Origin: Smallanthus sonchifolius
Taxonomy: Eukaryota > Streptophyta > Magnoliopsida > Asterales > Asteraceae
DNA: 64,000 bases
NCBI GenBank assembly: GCA_023525975.1
Contig: CM042032.1
Location: forward strand, 19,474,001-19,538,000
Direction of reading: 5' to 3'
Numbering within the stretch: position 1 is the stretch's first letter; every line of letters starts with the position of its first letter. Below are positions 11,558-21,261 of the stretch, one piece after another. The notes beneath the pieces were generated by a model, which did no database searches, was not told the DNA's origin, and saw nothing but the letters and a program-made list of their open reading frames with translations. A program made the position numbers and the translations under genes.

Positions 11558-11773
11558 TGTAGGTCCCTAATTCGGTGCATGACGGATCTCTAGACTCGCG
11601 GTACGACACGATGATAACATGCGGAATCCATGATCAACGTGCTCGTGTAACTCAATCAACAACAACGGTGTAAATAAACGCTTTGTATTTCCACCACAAT
11701 ATCAGTTTACAATAATTCTGTCTCTAATCAGTTCCTCCTGATATCGTCTCTCTGATTAACAGACTCTGTTCTC

Positions 11774-11781
11774 TATTTATA
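11774..11781 (-). promoter_or_regulatory. Copia-2 LTR TATA box
   Basis: The minus strand reads TATAAATA followed by GAGAAC. It stands 17 bp downstream (in the sense of the element) of the palindrome pair. Confidence 0.7.
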
Positions 11782-11798
11782 AACATCAGTTCTGCAGT

Positions 11799-11855
11799 AG
11801 GCGAACTTAATAAGTTCGCCTCAAAGATGCTTAGGCGAACTTATTAAGTTTGCCT
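11799..11855. repeat. Palindrome pair in the Copia-2 LTR
   Basis: Two units at 11799-11821 and 11833-11855, 34 bp apart. Arms are GGCGAACTT and AAGTTCGCC in the first; the second has one mismatch. The layout is that of the Copia-3/4 units but with different arm bases. Confidence 0.9.
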
Positions 11856-12013
11856 CTCTATGAACTTACACAGAATTTTATCAACAGTTACAAAGCATGT
11901 CCTAACAGACTCCCCTTTAACTGTTGCTAACAATTCTATCAATTACAAGTCAAAGACTCTAAGACTAAGACATAATATCTTCAAGCTCGTTCTCACCAGA
12001 ATATGCTCCAACA

Positions 12014-13330
12014 AACTCCCCCTTGACAACAGCTTTAGAAGATTGTCATCCGTCTTCATATATCATCAAACACACTGTAGTCTTCGCCTTGTTCATCTGC
12101 ACATTCTCTTTTTATCTAGAAGAAAACTTGGGAGAAGGACCCCTTGTCAACTTCTGTCTGCAATTTTCAGTTTTTGCAAAGGAGAACAACCAAGAATAAC
12201 CAACAATTTAGATTTCCATGGAAGCTGAAAAAATAAAATCTTTTTTGGTTTTTCAAACATAAGAAAGACAAAATCTTTTTGGTTTTTCTCTATATAAACT
12301 GAAATATAAAATACAAAATCACATCTTTTTGGTCGAACATCACGAGTAAGAAGATCATATCAGTATATATGAGATATCAATCACACATCTTGGATATAAA
12401 ATCCATATAATATCAAATGGTATCCTATGTCATTCTTTCAAGCCTTGACCAATCAAACCAATATCTTTCAAGATTATCAAACTCTATCTTTTCAAGACTT
12501 TCATATTGCATGTTATGATACGCGATAAACAGTCAAAGAAAATAGGATCAGGCTATGACACACAAATTCAAATTGTCAATATTATAAGATTTGAAACTAA
12601 AGCATCTCATTCCCACTTTCTTGTGAGTTAAGGTACCATTTAAGTATGAAATACAACGTGTACCCCACTAGTATGCCAACAGAAAGTAAATGCACTATCT
12701 TTAAGACATATGAGATTTTACTAAAGATTATCCAAATTTCCAGAATGAGGAGACATCACTTAGCACATGAATAGCAGAATCCAAATTGGATTGTATAGGA
12801 ATTAATGAGATTCAGAATCGAATGATTCAATGTCTTGGCTTATATATGTGGAATCATAAGATTCAGGTACGTGGATCCAACTGTTATCTGGATTATGAAT
12901 TCAATGGAATCAGTAAAGATGATTTATCAATCTGATCCAAGGGCTAGTATATGTTTGACAGATGTTGTCAAGTACATATCTTGATTATACTTCAAATTGC
13001 ATGCTTTTCGGGACAAGGGCACTGAAGCAAATCGAATGAATAGTGCTAAGGACATAACCCGAAACTGATCTCATAGGAAAATCTTTATTAAAAGCAAATA
13101 TTCTTTATCTGATAGTGATCTTTTAATACACACACCCAGGCATAAAATGGGTTCAAATAACAGTTGTAACATATGTAATTATGTTTTCACACTACTAATG
13201 GTTCAGTGACGCTTTTAGTCTACTGACAATTCAAATTATATGCATACATAACACTATCATTTCCTATTTGTGCAGTCTCTGAAGTTTAGATCAAAACATA
13301 TAATTCAGATATATTAACATAAAGCACCAA
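12014..13330 (-). other. Copia-2 non-coding interior
   Basis: AT-rich, no recognisable ORF. The right two thirds align by eye with the post-pol spacer of Copia-4. The polypurine tract at 12014-12030 is identical over about 25 bp to that of Copia-4 at 46934-46959. Confidence 0.55.
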
Positions 13331-13339
13331 CCAATCAAT

Positions 13340-13575
13340 CCTATTTTGATAAACAATATTTTATCATCCTTATTTTAAATGTTGTAAACATTTAAACATT
13401 ATTTCCGCACTTTTACTTTGGACTATGTCAAACTTTATTTTGGACTTGTTCGAGTCATGCATAAAACAGGTATTTTGAAAACCATTTAGTGGTCGTTCAA
13501 AGTAATTCAATGGTAAAGATCTTCTCGAGTCACGCCCCTCTGGTATAGCCCGAAGTGGAATTTAGGGGTGTGACA
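13340..13575 (+). repeat. Gypsy-2 5' LTR, 3' portion only
   Basis: It ends in GGGGTGTGACA immediately before the primer binding site. The left limit is uncertain, because the start of the LTR is missing and the sequence blends into Copia-2. Confidence 0.6.
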
Positions 13576-13578
13576 GAC

Positions 13579-13590
13579 TGGTATCAGAGA
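13579..13590 (+). other. Gypsy-2 primer binding site, initiator tRNA-Met
   Basis: TGGTATCAGAGA, three bases after the LTR end; one mismatch to the usual plant iMet site. Confidence 0.8.
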
Positions 13591-13740
13591 CATTGGTTGC
13601 AGCGAACTAGGTTGCATATAGTGGACTTAGACTGTAACCGATGTCTCATATGCATTTCACTTCCGCACGTACACTTAGTATTCTCATACACTTAGAATAC
13701 TTACGTAAGATAGAAATTGTGGTTGACCTGTTACAGGAAC

Positions 13741-14712
13741 ATGTCAGCTGCAAACCAGTCAATCGAGATTACGGACTCTAAGGACGAGTACGTGTACACG
13801 CCATCGACACCAGTGGACACTTCATCCGTTAAGACACTACTGGAGTACCTTGTATTCGACGACACCACCGTTGAGAAGTCGGGAAAAGAACCGACAGAGG
13901 ATGATGAAGTTGAGTCAAAGATGGAGTCTGAGACTCAAGCAGCTAAAGAGACCCGCGAGATGGCCACTTGTGACATCGCCTACCCGCACCGACATCTCCC
14001 CTATGGGCCACTAGTTCAGCATACCCCGACGAAGCGGGCACCACCCTCTCCTACGAGCACACCTGTCCCTGAGCCCAAGCGCAAGAAGTCTAGACTTAAC
14101 GCGAGAAAGTGGGTGTTCGTTTCTGATACCTTGATGGATTAGGCTAAGGAGGAAGGAGTACCTCCTATGACCGAGATCGGAGAGTCTTCACATGGACCAC
14201 GCATCTTATCGATAACCGGGAAGCCGATCGAGCGTACGATCCCGACCCTGGTAGAACGATGCAACCGGTACGATAGACTGCTAGGGAATCTGCGATGGGA
14301 GTAGAAGAAGGTACGCGGCAACCTGAAGCAAGTGGAGCACCTTAAGAAGAAGGTTATGTCGCTAGAAGATCTGGGGAAAGCGAATGAGCAGAGGATTGAG
14401 CATGTGCCTGTGCAAGTGTCCGAGACCACACTACAGACCCTACAGGAGCAGGTGTCCCGACTGACGGAGGATAGCTAGAGGGATGCTGCCAACCATTTTA
14501 TCTGACCGAGTATCCGAGGCTGAGAGGCATCTGAGCCTCGACAGACAGAGGACCACCATGGCAGAGCAGAGAGCTACACTTGCTACCCAGAGAGCCGTTG
14601 CACCGGAGCTCAGGGCAAATGAAGTGGGGGAGCAGCTAGAGGCTACTAGTACTCTTGCTGTGTTCTGCGCTGCTTTGCTCTCGGTCGCTATGTGGAACAG
14701 CACACTTACTTG
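13741..14712 (+). pseudogene. Gypsy-2 upstream ORF (ORF0), decayed
   Basis: An ATG at 13741 opens a frame reading MSAANQSIEITDSKDE, then Asp/Glu-rich sequence, a Pro-rich segment and a basic patch (EPKRKKSRLNARK). A TAG at 14140 ends it after 133 residues, but the same frame continues with coiled-coil heptads (LKQVEHLKKKVMSLEDLGK) with further TAGs at about 14302 and 14476. A similar coiled coil continues in another frame at 14483-14712. It lies upstream of gag, as do the ORF0s in Gypsy-3 and Gypsy-5. I do not recognise a catalytic domain; an accessory or gag-like structural role is a guess. Confidence 0.65.
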
Positions 14713-14987
14713 ATATATTTCATTTCCTGTTCAGCCTATTGTGGGCGGGCTGTGCCCACAAAATATTTGAAGTTTTAAACTTGTTCTCATTTTTTAGGAG
14801 CGGAGACTCCTGGAATATTTTGTACCACTTACAATCTATTTTATCAAGTTTACTATCTTTTTATATTTTGTGGTTGATTGGTGATGTGATGTGTTATATT
14901 GCGTACATGTGTTGGTTGTATGTTACATATAATCTAACTTTTGCTAACATTATAATATGAAGAGACATGCTGCCCCGCTAAGCAACA
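14713..14987 (+). other. Gypsy-2 spacer between ORF0 and gag
   Basis: About 275 bp of T-rich sequence with stops in all frames. It separates the two ORFs at the position of the 250 bp spacer in Gypsy-5. Confidence 0.5.
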
Positions 14988-16036
14988 ATGACGGCAGCAC
15001 AGATGGAGGCCCTGATTAACCAAAGAGTAGCTGCAGCTATAGCAGCTTTACCGAGAAACCAGAATGCATGAGGACCAGGACAAAATCCCCTAGTATGCAC
15101 CTACAAGCTTTTCCTTGACTGCAAACCGCTCTCTTTCGATGGGCGGGATGGAGTAGTTAACTTGGTACGATGGATTGAGAAAGTTGAGTCTACTTTCGAG
15201 AAGTGCAACTGTCCCAAAACTTCAAAGGTGAAATTCGCCACTGGAACTTTTGAGGGACAAGCCCTCACCTGGTGGAAATCCAATGTCAAAGCGATGGGCT
15301 TGGAAGCAGCGAATGCTATGCCATGGGCAGACTTCAAGAAGCTGTTAAGGGATGAGTATTGTACATGAAACGAGATCCAGGATCTTGAGGAAAAGTTTTG
15401 GAACCTGAAAATGAATGGACCAGATGTGGTGGATTACACGTCAAAATTTCATGATTTGGCAGGATTGTGTCCTCATATGGTAACACCTGAGTAGAAGCGT
15501 ATTGAGCGTTATCTATGGGGACTGGCCCCGCAAATCCAGGGTATGGTATCATCTTCTGAACCTACAACAATCCAGCAAGCAACTCGATTAGCACACAACC
15601 TGACGTCCCATGTCGTTCGTCAGGGACTCTTTGACAAACCTGTTGATAACAAGAGAAAGTGCGAAGGTAGTTCTTCAAGGTCATTTAATCCGCCACCACC
15701 ACAGAAAAGGCAAGAAACTACCCGAGCCTACATCGCAGGTCAAGCTGACAATAAGCCAAAAAGATCTTACACGGGAACCCTACCAAAGTGCAATTGATGC
15801 AACTTTCACCACAACGGCACTTGTGAGGAAGCAAGGTGCCAGAAATGTAAGAGGATTGGCCATGCGGCCAAGGATTGTAGAGTGAGAGGACCAGTTCCAA
15901 ACACTGGAGCAACCCGTGCTTGTTACACTTATGGGCAAAATGGACATTTTTCAAAGGATTGCCCAAAGAACAGGAAGCCGGGAAACAACAACAACAACAA
16001 CGCCAAAGGGCAAGCTTTTGTGATTGGAGTAGCAAA
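14988..16036 (+). pseudogene. Gypsy-2 gag, frame kept, nonsense stops
   Basis: The ATG at 14988 starts MTAAQMEALINQRVAAAI. The gag core follows at about 15100-15540 (CTYKLFLDCKPLSFDG, FATGTFEGQALTWW, ATRLAHNL). Two zinc knuckles come next: CQKCKRIGHAAKDC near 15838-15880, and CYTYGQNGHFSKDC near 15918-15962, where the second Cys has become Tyr. All of this is in one frame with TGA at 15069, TGA at 15366, TAG at 15492 and TGA at 15795, and no frameshift. Gag binds and packages element RNA. Confidence 0.8.
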
Positions 16037-16469
16037 AGCCAAACAAAACCCCGACACCGTCATGGGTACGTTCCTTCTAAACAACCATTATGCATCTATG
16101 TTATTTGATACTGGTACTGAAAGAAGCTTTGTGTCTAACGAGTTTAGTCCATTACTTGGTATCGAACCTACCATTCTAGATAACGAGTATACCGTAGAAC
16201 TAGCTGACGGTAAATTAATCAAAACCAACCACATTATTCTGAGCTGTGTCCTAGAATTAGCTAATCATTCCATCGAAATAGATCTGTTACCCGTTAAACT
16301 AGGGAGTTTTGACATGATTATCGGTATGGAGTGGATGTCCAAGAATGGAGCGGAGATTGTATGCCGTGAAAAGATTATCAGATTACCCCTACCAGATGGA
16401 GAAACACTTACAATACAAGGAGAAAGGAGCGGGATTCCTCTGAATATCATCTCGTGTATGAAAGCCTAG
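16037..16469 (+). pseudogene. Gypsy-2 aspartic protease
   Basis: In the same frame as gag. The retropepsin signature reads LFDTGTERSFVS near 16102-16140 and the flap/second motif reads FDMIIGMEWMSKNGAEI near 16309-16360. A TAG at 16467 ends the open stretch where the homologous Gypsy-4 protein continues. The domain itself is complete, and the active-site Asp is present, unlike in Gypsy-4. Confidence 0.8.
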
Positions 16470-17197
16470 TAGTATCTACGGAAAGGATACTATGCCATCT
16501 TAGCACCTGTGACGGAGAACCGGACAAAAGAAAGGAAGGTCGAGGACATACCAATTGTTCGTGGTTTTCCTGAAGTGTTCCCTGAAGACTTACCGGGACT
16601 CCCACCACAGCGACAAGTCGAATTTCGAATCGACCTTACCCCAGAGGCTACCCCGACAGCGCGGTCACCGTACCGACTGGCGTCATCAAAAATGCAAGAA
16701 TTATCAAACCAACTACATGAGTTGCTACATAAAGGATTTATCCGACCAAGTCATTCGCCTTGGGGAGCACCTGTCTTATTTGTCATAAAGAAAGACGGAT
16801 CATTCCGTATGTGCATCGACTACATGTAATTGAACAAAGTAACCATCAAGAACCGATACCCTCTACCCCGAATAGACGATTTGTTCGACCAACTACAAGG
16901 ATTGAGTTATTACTCCAAGATAGACTTACGGTCAGGGTACCATCAGCTGAGAATCCACGAGGAGGACATACACAAGAAGGCATTCCGAACTCGATATGGA
17001 CACTACGAGTTTTTGGTTATGCCATTCGGTTTGACCAATGTACCCGCAGTGTTTATGGATCTTATGAACCATGTGTGCAAACCCTACCTAGACAAGTTTG
17101 TTATTGTGTTCATTGATGACATCTTGATCTATTCTCGCAGAGAGGAGGAACACGCTGAACATCTAAGACTCGTTCTAGAATTATAGAAAACCGAGAA
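16470..17197 (+). pseudogene. Gypsy-2 reverse transcriptase, N-terminal two thirds
   Basis: Still in the gag-protease frame: VEDIPIVRGFPEVFPEDLPG links protease to RT, then PYRLAS, SPWGAPVLFVIKKDGSFRMC, NRYPLPRIDDLFDQLQG, YHQLRI and the catalytic FIDDILIYS near 17112. Nonsense codons are a TAA at 16827 and a TAG at 17184. The coding sequence ends 11 bases later at the Gypsy-3 terminus; GAGAA (17193-17197) is the candidate target duplication. Confidence 0.83.
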
Positions 17198-18632
17198 TGT
17201 CATACCGCAACCGACGGTGGAAACGTCGGGGCGGGACATGTAGACTGTTCATGAGCACAAGGTTGACTAAATTGAAATATATTAATCATTCAAGTTCATT
17301 GCATAGATTCAAAACAAACCAAAATCAAACCAAGTACATAAAATGAAATACATCAACCCTTTATTAAAATTAACTAGGTCCAAAACTTATGTGTAGCAAG
17401 TCTTGATCAAAATCACACATTAATGAATAAAATAAGGTCAGCTAAAAAGTTGGTGAGCATACACAGGTTTGTACATAGATAGTATATAGATGTGAATAAA
17501 CAAATTCTTACATAACATGATAAAATAAGGCATTTATGGGGAGCTACTATTGTGTAACCAAAGTACAATCAAACCTTTGTAACTAGCATGTAAATTGTGT
17601 TGTCGGTAACAATCACCCCAATCTGGGTGGGTTTGTCAGACTCAATAGATCTATCATTGTTAACCGTCGGCTTGAATAGTTAATGATTGCACATAAATTG
17701 CACAAAAACAGTTAACACACCAAGCACTCAAACATAAAGCTCAAATTTTGTATACATGAATGTAAAGAGGATTTGTGTTTGTGTAGTTTATGTGAATGTA
17801 AACAATTATGTGTATAGAGTTCATGTTTCACCCCAAAAAGTGTAAAAGTGTAAAAGGGGCTATGTAATACTCACCCGTAGCAGATGTTGTAGTTACCACG
17901 GGCAAAAGGTAGCACAAGTGAATTATAATTCACAGGGTTAACCTAGAGTAAATTATATGAAATTGAATTAACGATATGCACAAAGTCTAAAGTAAGATAT
18001 AGGGTTTAGCGGGATTGAGTGTAGGGACTTGCACGAGGTGGTGTTATGTCATGTGAAAGATGTATGTAAGTCTATGTTTGTATTTGAATAGGAGTTAGCA
18101 TAAAAACATAAGTTCTAAGTATAAATAAAAATAATTACTGTCTTAGGGTTTAGTTTATATAACTTAAATACATGATTTAAACCCTAATTGAAATTATTAA
18201 CGTAAAAAGATAGTTAATTTAAATAATCATATTCTTTTTATTTAAAAAAAATGATGTCTCTGTAAAACAAATATAGATGTATTAATATATGATTAGTCAA
18301 AATTTAGATTTATTTAGATAAATGATAAATTCTAAATTAATAACCAACTGAAAAATAATATTAGCGATTAGGTATTTTGTAACTTCCTTATTCAATTTTT
18401 TTATAAAATAAGCATTGGAAATGCTTTAATTTATAAACTAATGCTTTTATTTAGAATAACTTTTAAATAATTTTTATGGAGTTTTAAAACCATTTAAAAT
18501 ATAAGAATTTTCATCTTTTTATTTAGAATTTGCTCCTTAATGCCCAAATCAGATTCAAAGGGTATTGGGTTTTATAAAATAAGTTTTATAAAATAATTGG
18601 AGTTGTAAAAAGATGGTTTTAAAATAATTGGG

Positions 18633-18702
18633 GTTTGCCCGGATCGAACCCGGGTCTACCCGGTAAAAGTATCAAACTCCAACCACTGGACTAGGGAGAA
18701 AT
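18633..18702 (-). other. tRNA-like unit 1 in the Gypsy-3 3' LTR
   Basis: On the minus strand it contains an A-box-like TAGTCCAGTGGTTGG and a B-box GGTTCGATCC within a T-arm hairpin (CCCGG ... CCGGG). The acceptor stem does not pair and there is no clear anticodon arm, so it is not a working tRNA gene, but both parts of a Pol III internal promoter are present in the sense of the element. The second copy is at 45248-45318. Confidence 0.6.
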
Positions 18703-18789
18703 CATTGATACAAACCGGACTAGAATTATCTTAACATAGGTCAAGGATGGAGCCGGATTCAGTTGCGTGAACAAAAAGGAAGAAGAGGC

Positions 18790-18870
18790 GCGGGGCTGGT
18801 TTGAACCCACGACCTTATCTCTATGGGTCAAGCGCATTAACCAGTGTAATTGGGCGATGGCTTTGGTTAA
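18790..18870 (-). other. tRNA-like unit 2 in the Gypsy-3 3' LTR
   Basis: The minus strand has a D-arm-like CTGGTTAATGCGC and a B-box GGTTCAAACC preceded by AAGGTCGTG, close to the variable loop and T arm of tRNA-Lys-type genes. The acceptor stem is not conserved. The other LTR has the same unit at 45410-45490. Confidence 0.55.
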
Positions 18871-19367
18871 GAACCGGTTGGAAAAATTTTAAAACATAGA
18901 AACCCACTCCCCCCTTCGTCCCTATTTGAATACCTGTAACCCTAGCCATGAAATTAAACCAATAGGCATACAATTGAAGTTCTGATCAAGGGGCTTTCGA
19001 TCTTTGGGTTCAAACGATCATAATGACACAAGAAATACCTTTTTTGATGAAATGACGAAGGAGAACCGCTGAGGTGTAGGTTTCGGTGATCCTTGAGCTC
19101 GACAGGTTTCCAGAGGGGTAATGAGACACGAATAAGAGTGCAGAGAGTTTGAAGTGGGTTATTCGAAGGTGTGGTGTGAGTTAATTGGTTCAGTTCTATC
19201 CCATTTACACGATTTGATTATGGATTTGAATGAGTCGGTTGCCGAGTGAAACACGCGTCAATTGAATCAATTTAGGGTTGAATTGAGTCTTGTTTATGGT
19301 TCGGATTCATGCCCATTCAGTCTAAAATTAACTTGCTGTCAAAAACGCGTTTCAATCTCGCGATTTC

Positions 19368-20154
19368 TGTAAGGCCCCAAACCCGGGAGGCCTCATTTGT
19401 TGGATTTACTCATTTACAAACAGTTCTTAAACTTGAACATCAAAATAACGCAGCTGAAAATACTTCATTAAAACATAACCATTACATTGTTCAACATGCG
19501 GAAGCGTAACATAGTCTATTACATAAACATAACATAATCTAATCATAACAGGATGCCAGTCTTCATATCATCCGGGTAACTCATCAAGCCACCCAGCATC
19601 ACCTTCCATCATCGTAACCTGCCTTAACCTGAATGTGCATACTAAAAAGTCAGCTACGCTGATGAGTTCTAGCTTTTCATAAAACCTTAACTTCAAATAT
19701 TTGCCAAAAACATATCATTTAACTTCATTAATAAAAGCGTACAAAAACATGCAATAACATAACATAACATCAAAACATAAGTCAACGAACATATCGAACC
19801 TGCGCCTTCTCGTAAGCGTCAAATCCATACGCCGCATACTAGTGGAATAACCTAAAGATCACTGCCACTAGGCCCATCAACACCATACTGTCCTTCGGGT
19901 GAGGAACTCCTAGGGCCCGATACTTAGGTTATTCAGCACCAAACTTCAAGCACGGCATCACAAGGATGACACGTACCAAACTTCAAGCACTGCACCCCGT
20001 AAGGCGCAAGTACCAAACTTCAAGCACGACTACCCCGTAAGGTAAATCGTACCAAACTTCAAGGATCACGATAATCCCCTTGGTGACCGTCATCACCCCA
20101 GTTGTACAACAGTTAGCCAGCCACAAAGGCCCATAAAAGGTAAAGGCCCATAAT
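19368..20154 (-). repeat. Gypsy-4 3' LTR, part left of Copia-3
   Basis: TGTAAGGCCCCAAACCCGGG at the end, aligning with 37698-38480. Bases 20150-20154 (ATAAT) are the 5' target duplication of Copia-3; the undisturbed LTR has ATAAC there. Confidence 0.9.
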
Positions 20155-20309
20155 TGTTGAAGCACTTTCCTATGACAACACTCTGGATAGAGTCTTAATT
20201 TGTATTTTCATTTCTGTAATTGTCTTTGTATGTAAGAGTCTTTATGTATTAGTTTATCGAGTTGTATTTACTTTTACATATTGAATGTTGCATTTCTTAC
20301 TAAGTGTTT

Positions 20310-20430
20310 TGCGCACTTACATGTGCGCAGGAGAAAGCTCCTGCGTACTTAGCAAGTACGCAAGAATACATTTGCATACTTGTTAAGTACGCAAGATCAT
20401 TTTGCCCTGCGCACTTGCTAAGTGCGCAGG
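20310..20430. repeat. Palindrome array in the Copia-3 5' LTR
   Basis: Four units starting at 20310, 20342, 20373 and 20408. The last is perfect over 11-nt arms (CCTGCGCACTT and AAGTGCGCAGG). Degenerate half-units follow to about 20500. Confidence 0.92.
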
Positions 20431-20442
20431 CATCAGGTCAGG

Positions 20443-20451
20443 TATAAGTAG
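20443..20451 (+). promoter_or_regulatory. Copia-3 LTR TATA box
   Basis: TATAAGTAG, 12 bp after the last palindrome. The same position in Copia-4 is the stronger TATATAAATAGG, followed in both by GATAGGTTGACAGAAG. Confidence 0.72.
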
Positions 20452-20687
20452 GATAGGTTGACAGAAGTTAAGTACGCAGGCATAAACGCAAATACGCAAG
20501 TTGTAATCTCAGTACTTCTCTCTGTAACCTTCAAGTGTTTATAATAGAAAAGAACGTTTAAAGTGATTCTCTTGTTGGTTTACTTTGTTTAGTTTGACTC
20601 TCCACCTAGTCACGGGCATTCCGCATCCGGTTCGACTAGTAGACTCACTTGCATGTGACGATCTGCCACACCCGAGGGACCTACAAG

Positions 20688-20700
20688 TGGTATCAGAGCA
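20688..20700 (+). other. Copia-3 primer binding site, initiator tRNA-Met
   Basis: TGGTATCAGAGCA, two bases after the LTR. Confidence 0.9.
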
Positions 20701-21261
20701 TTTGCTCTTGATTTCGAGTGTTGTGAGTGAGTTTGGAGAGTTTTTACTAGCAAAAAGAGGTATTTTTGTTGATTTTTGTGATAAAATAGGGGTAGCTCTT
20801 GAGCACTATTTTAGAAGCAAAAATTACTCAAAAACTGATTTTTGTTGTGTATTTGAGTGTTTTGAGCATCAAAGGTTGGTTAGAAACAAGTTTCTGACCC
20901 TTTGGATCATTTGCATTGATCATCAGACGAATTTTTACCATCTCCGGCGAGTTTCAGGTGACCGGAAAAGTTTGGTGAAAGTTGCTGAAAAGGTGTCCTG
21001 CGTACTTACCATTTCTGGCAAAAAGTACAATTTTGTGCGTACTTACTAAATACGCAAGACTTATCTCCTGCGTACTTATAAGTGCGCAAGACTGAACTTG
21101 TGTGAACTTAAGTTATATCCTGTGTACTTACATCTACTCCTGCGTACTTACAAGTACGCAAGAGCAAATATAAATACGCAAGACCATTTCTCAAGTGCGC
21201 AAGGCCAATGTCAAGTGCGCAAATGTGTCTGATTTTTCTGAAAGTTGACTAAGTGTTCACT
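20701..21261 (+). other. Copia-3 leader with palindrome units
   Basis: Untranslated sequence between primer binding site and gag. From about 21000 it holds units and half-units of the 33-bp palindrome family (full units at 21036-21056, 21069-21088 and 21141-21160), ending 30 bp before the gag ATG. The frame 20585-21049 spans the LTR end and is not a recognised protein. Confidence 0.7.

Larger units (their letters stand above)
11558..11907 (-). repeat. Copia-2 3' LTR
   Basis: The minus-strand ends are TGTTAGGAC and GGGACCTACA, giving 350 bp. A second possible LTR start (TGTTGGAGC) with its own polypurine tract lies at 12013, so the LTR may be about 456 bp instead. Confidence 0.6.
11558..13330 (-). 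mobile_element. Copia-2: 3' end fragment of a copia element related to Copia-3/4
   Basis: Read on the minus strand the fragment ends in an LTR whose terminal dozen bases (AGGGACCTACA) match those of Copia-3 and Copia-4. Inside the LTR boundary, 12300-13300 resembles the spacer that follows pol in Copia-4 (51300-52400), for example the shared phrases TACAACGTGTACCCCACT and ATTATAAGATTTGAAACTA. No ORF3 sequence lies between spacer and LTR, so ORF3 is absent or deleted. Pol is cut off where the Gypsy-2 LTR begins, somewhere near 13310-13345. Confidence 0.65.
13331..17197 (+). mobile_element. Gypsy-2: Ty3/gypsy chromovirus-type element, gag to RT, interrupted at 17198
   Basis: This contains a truncated 5' LTR, primer binding site, an extra upstream ORF, gag, protease and the first part of RT on the plus strand. 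At 17198 the coding sequence is broken by the terminus of Gypsy-3 (TGTCATACC), so the rest of RT, RNase H and integrase should lie on the far side of that insertion, beyond the right edge. Confidence 0.75.
17198..19367 (-). repeat. Gypsy-3 3' LTR, left part
   Basis: Starts TGTCATACCGCAACCGACGG (the other copy has TGTCACACCTCAACC) and aligns with 43803-45990. The last five bases, ATTTC at 19363-19367, are the target duplication of Gypsy-4. Confidence 0.88.
20155..20685 (+). repeat. Copia-3 5' LTR
   Basis: TGTTGAAGCACTTTCC to GAGGGACCTACA, 531 bp, followed after two bases by the primer binding site. It contains the palindrome array 20310-20430 and the TATA box at 20443. Confidence 0.93.

Noticed and set aside
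18633..18870. Functional tRNA genes
   Set aside because: A- and B-box-like sequences exist, but acceptor stems do not pair and anticodon arms are not formed, so only tRNA-like promoter remnants are supported.
21169..21176. TATAAATA in the Copia-3 leader as a further promoter
   Set aside because: It coincides with a degenerate right half of a palindrome unit (ATAAATACGCA), so the match is probably accidental.
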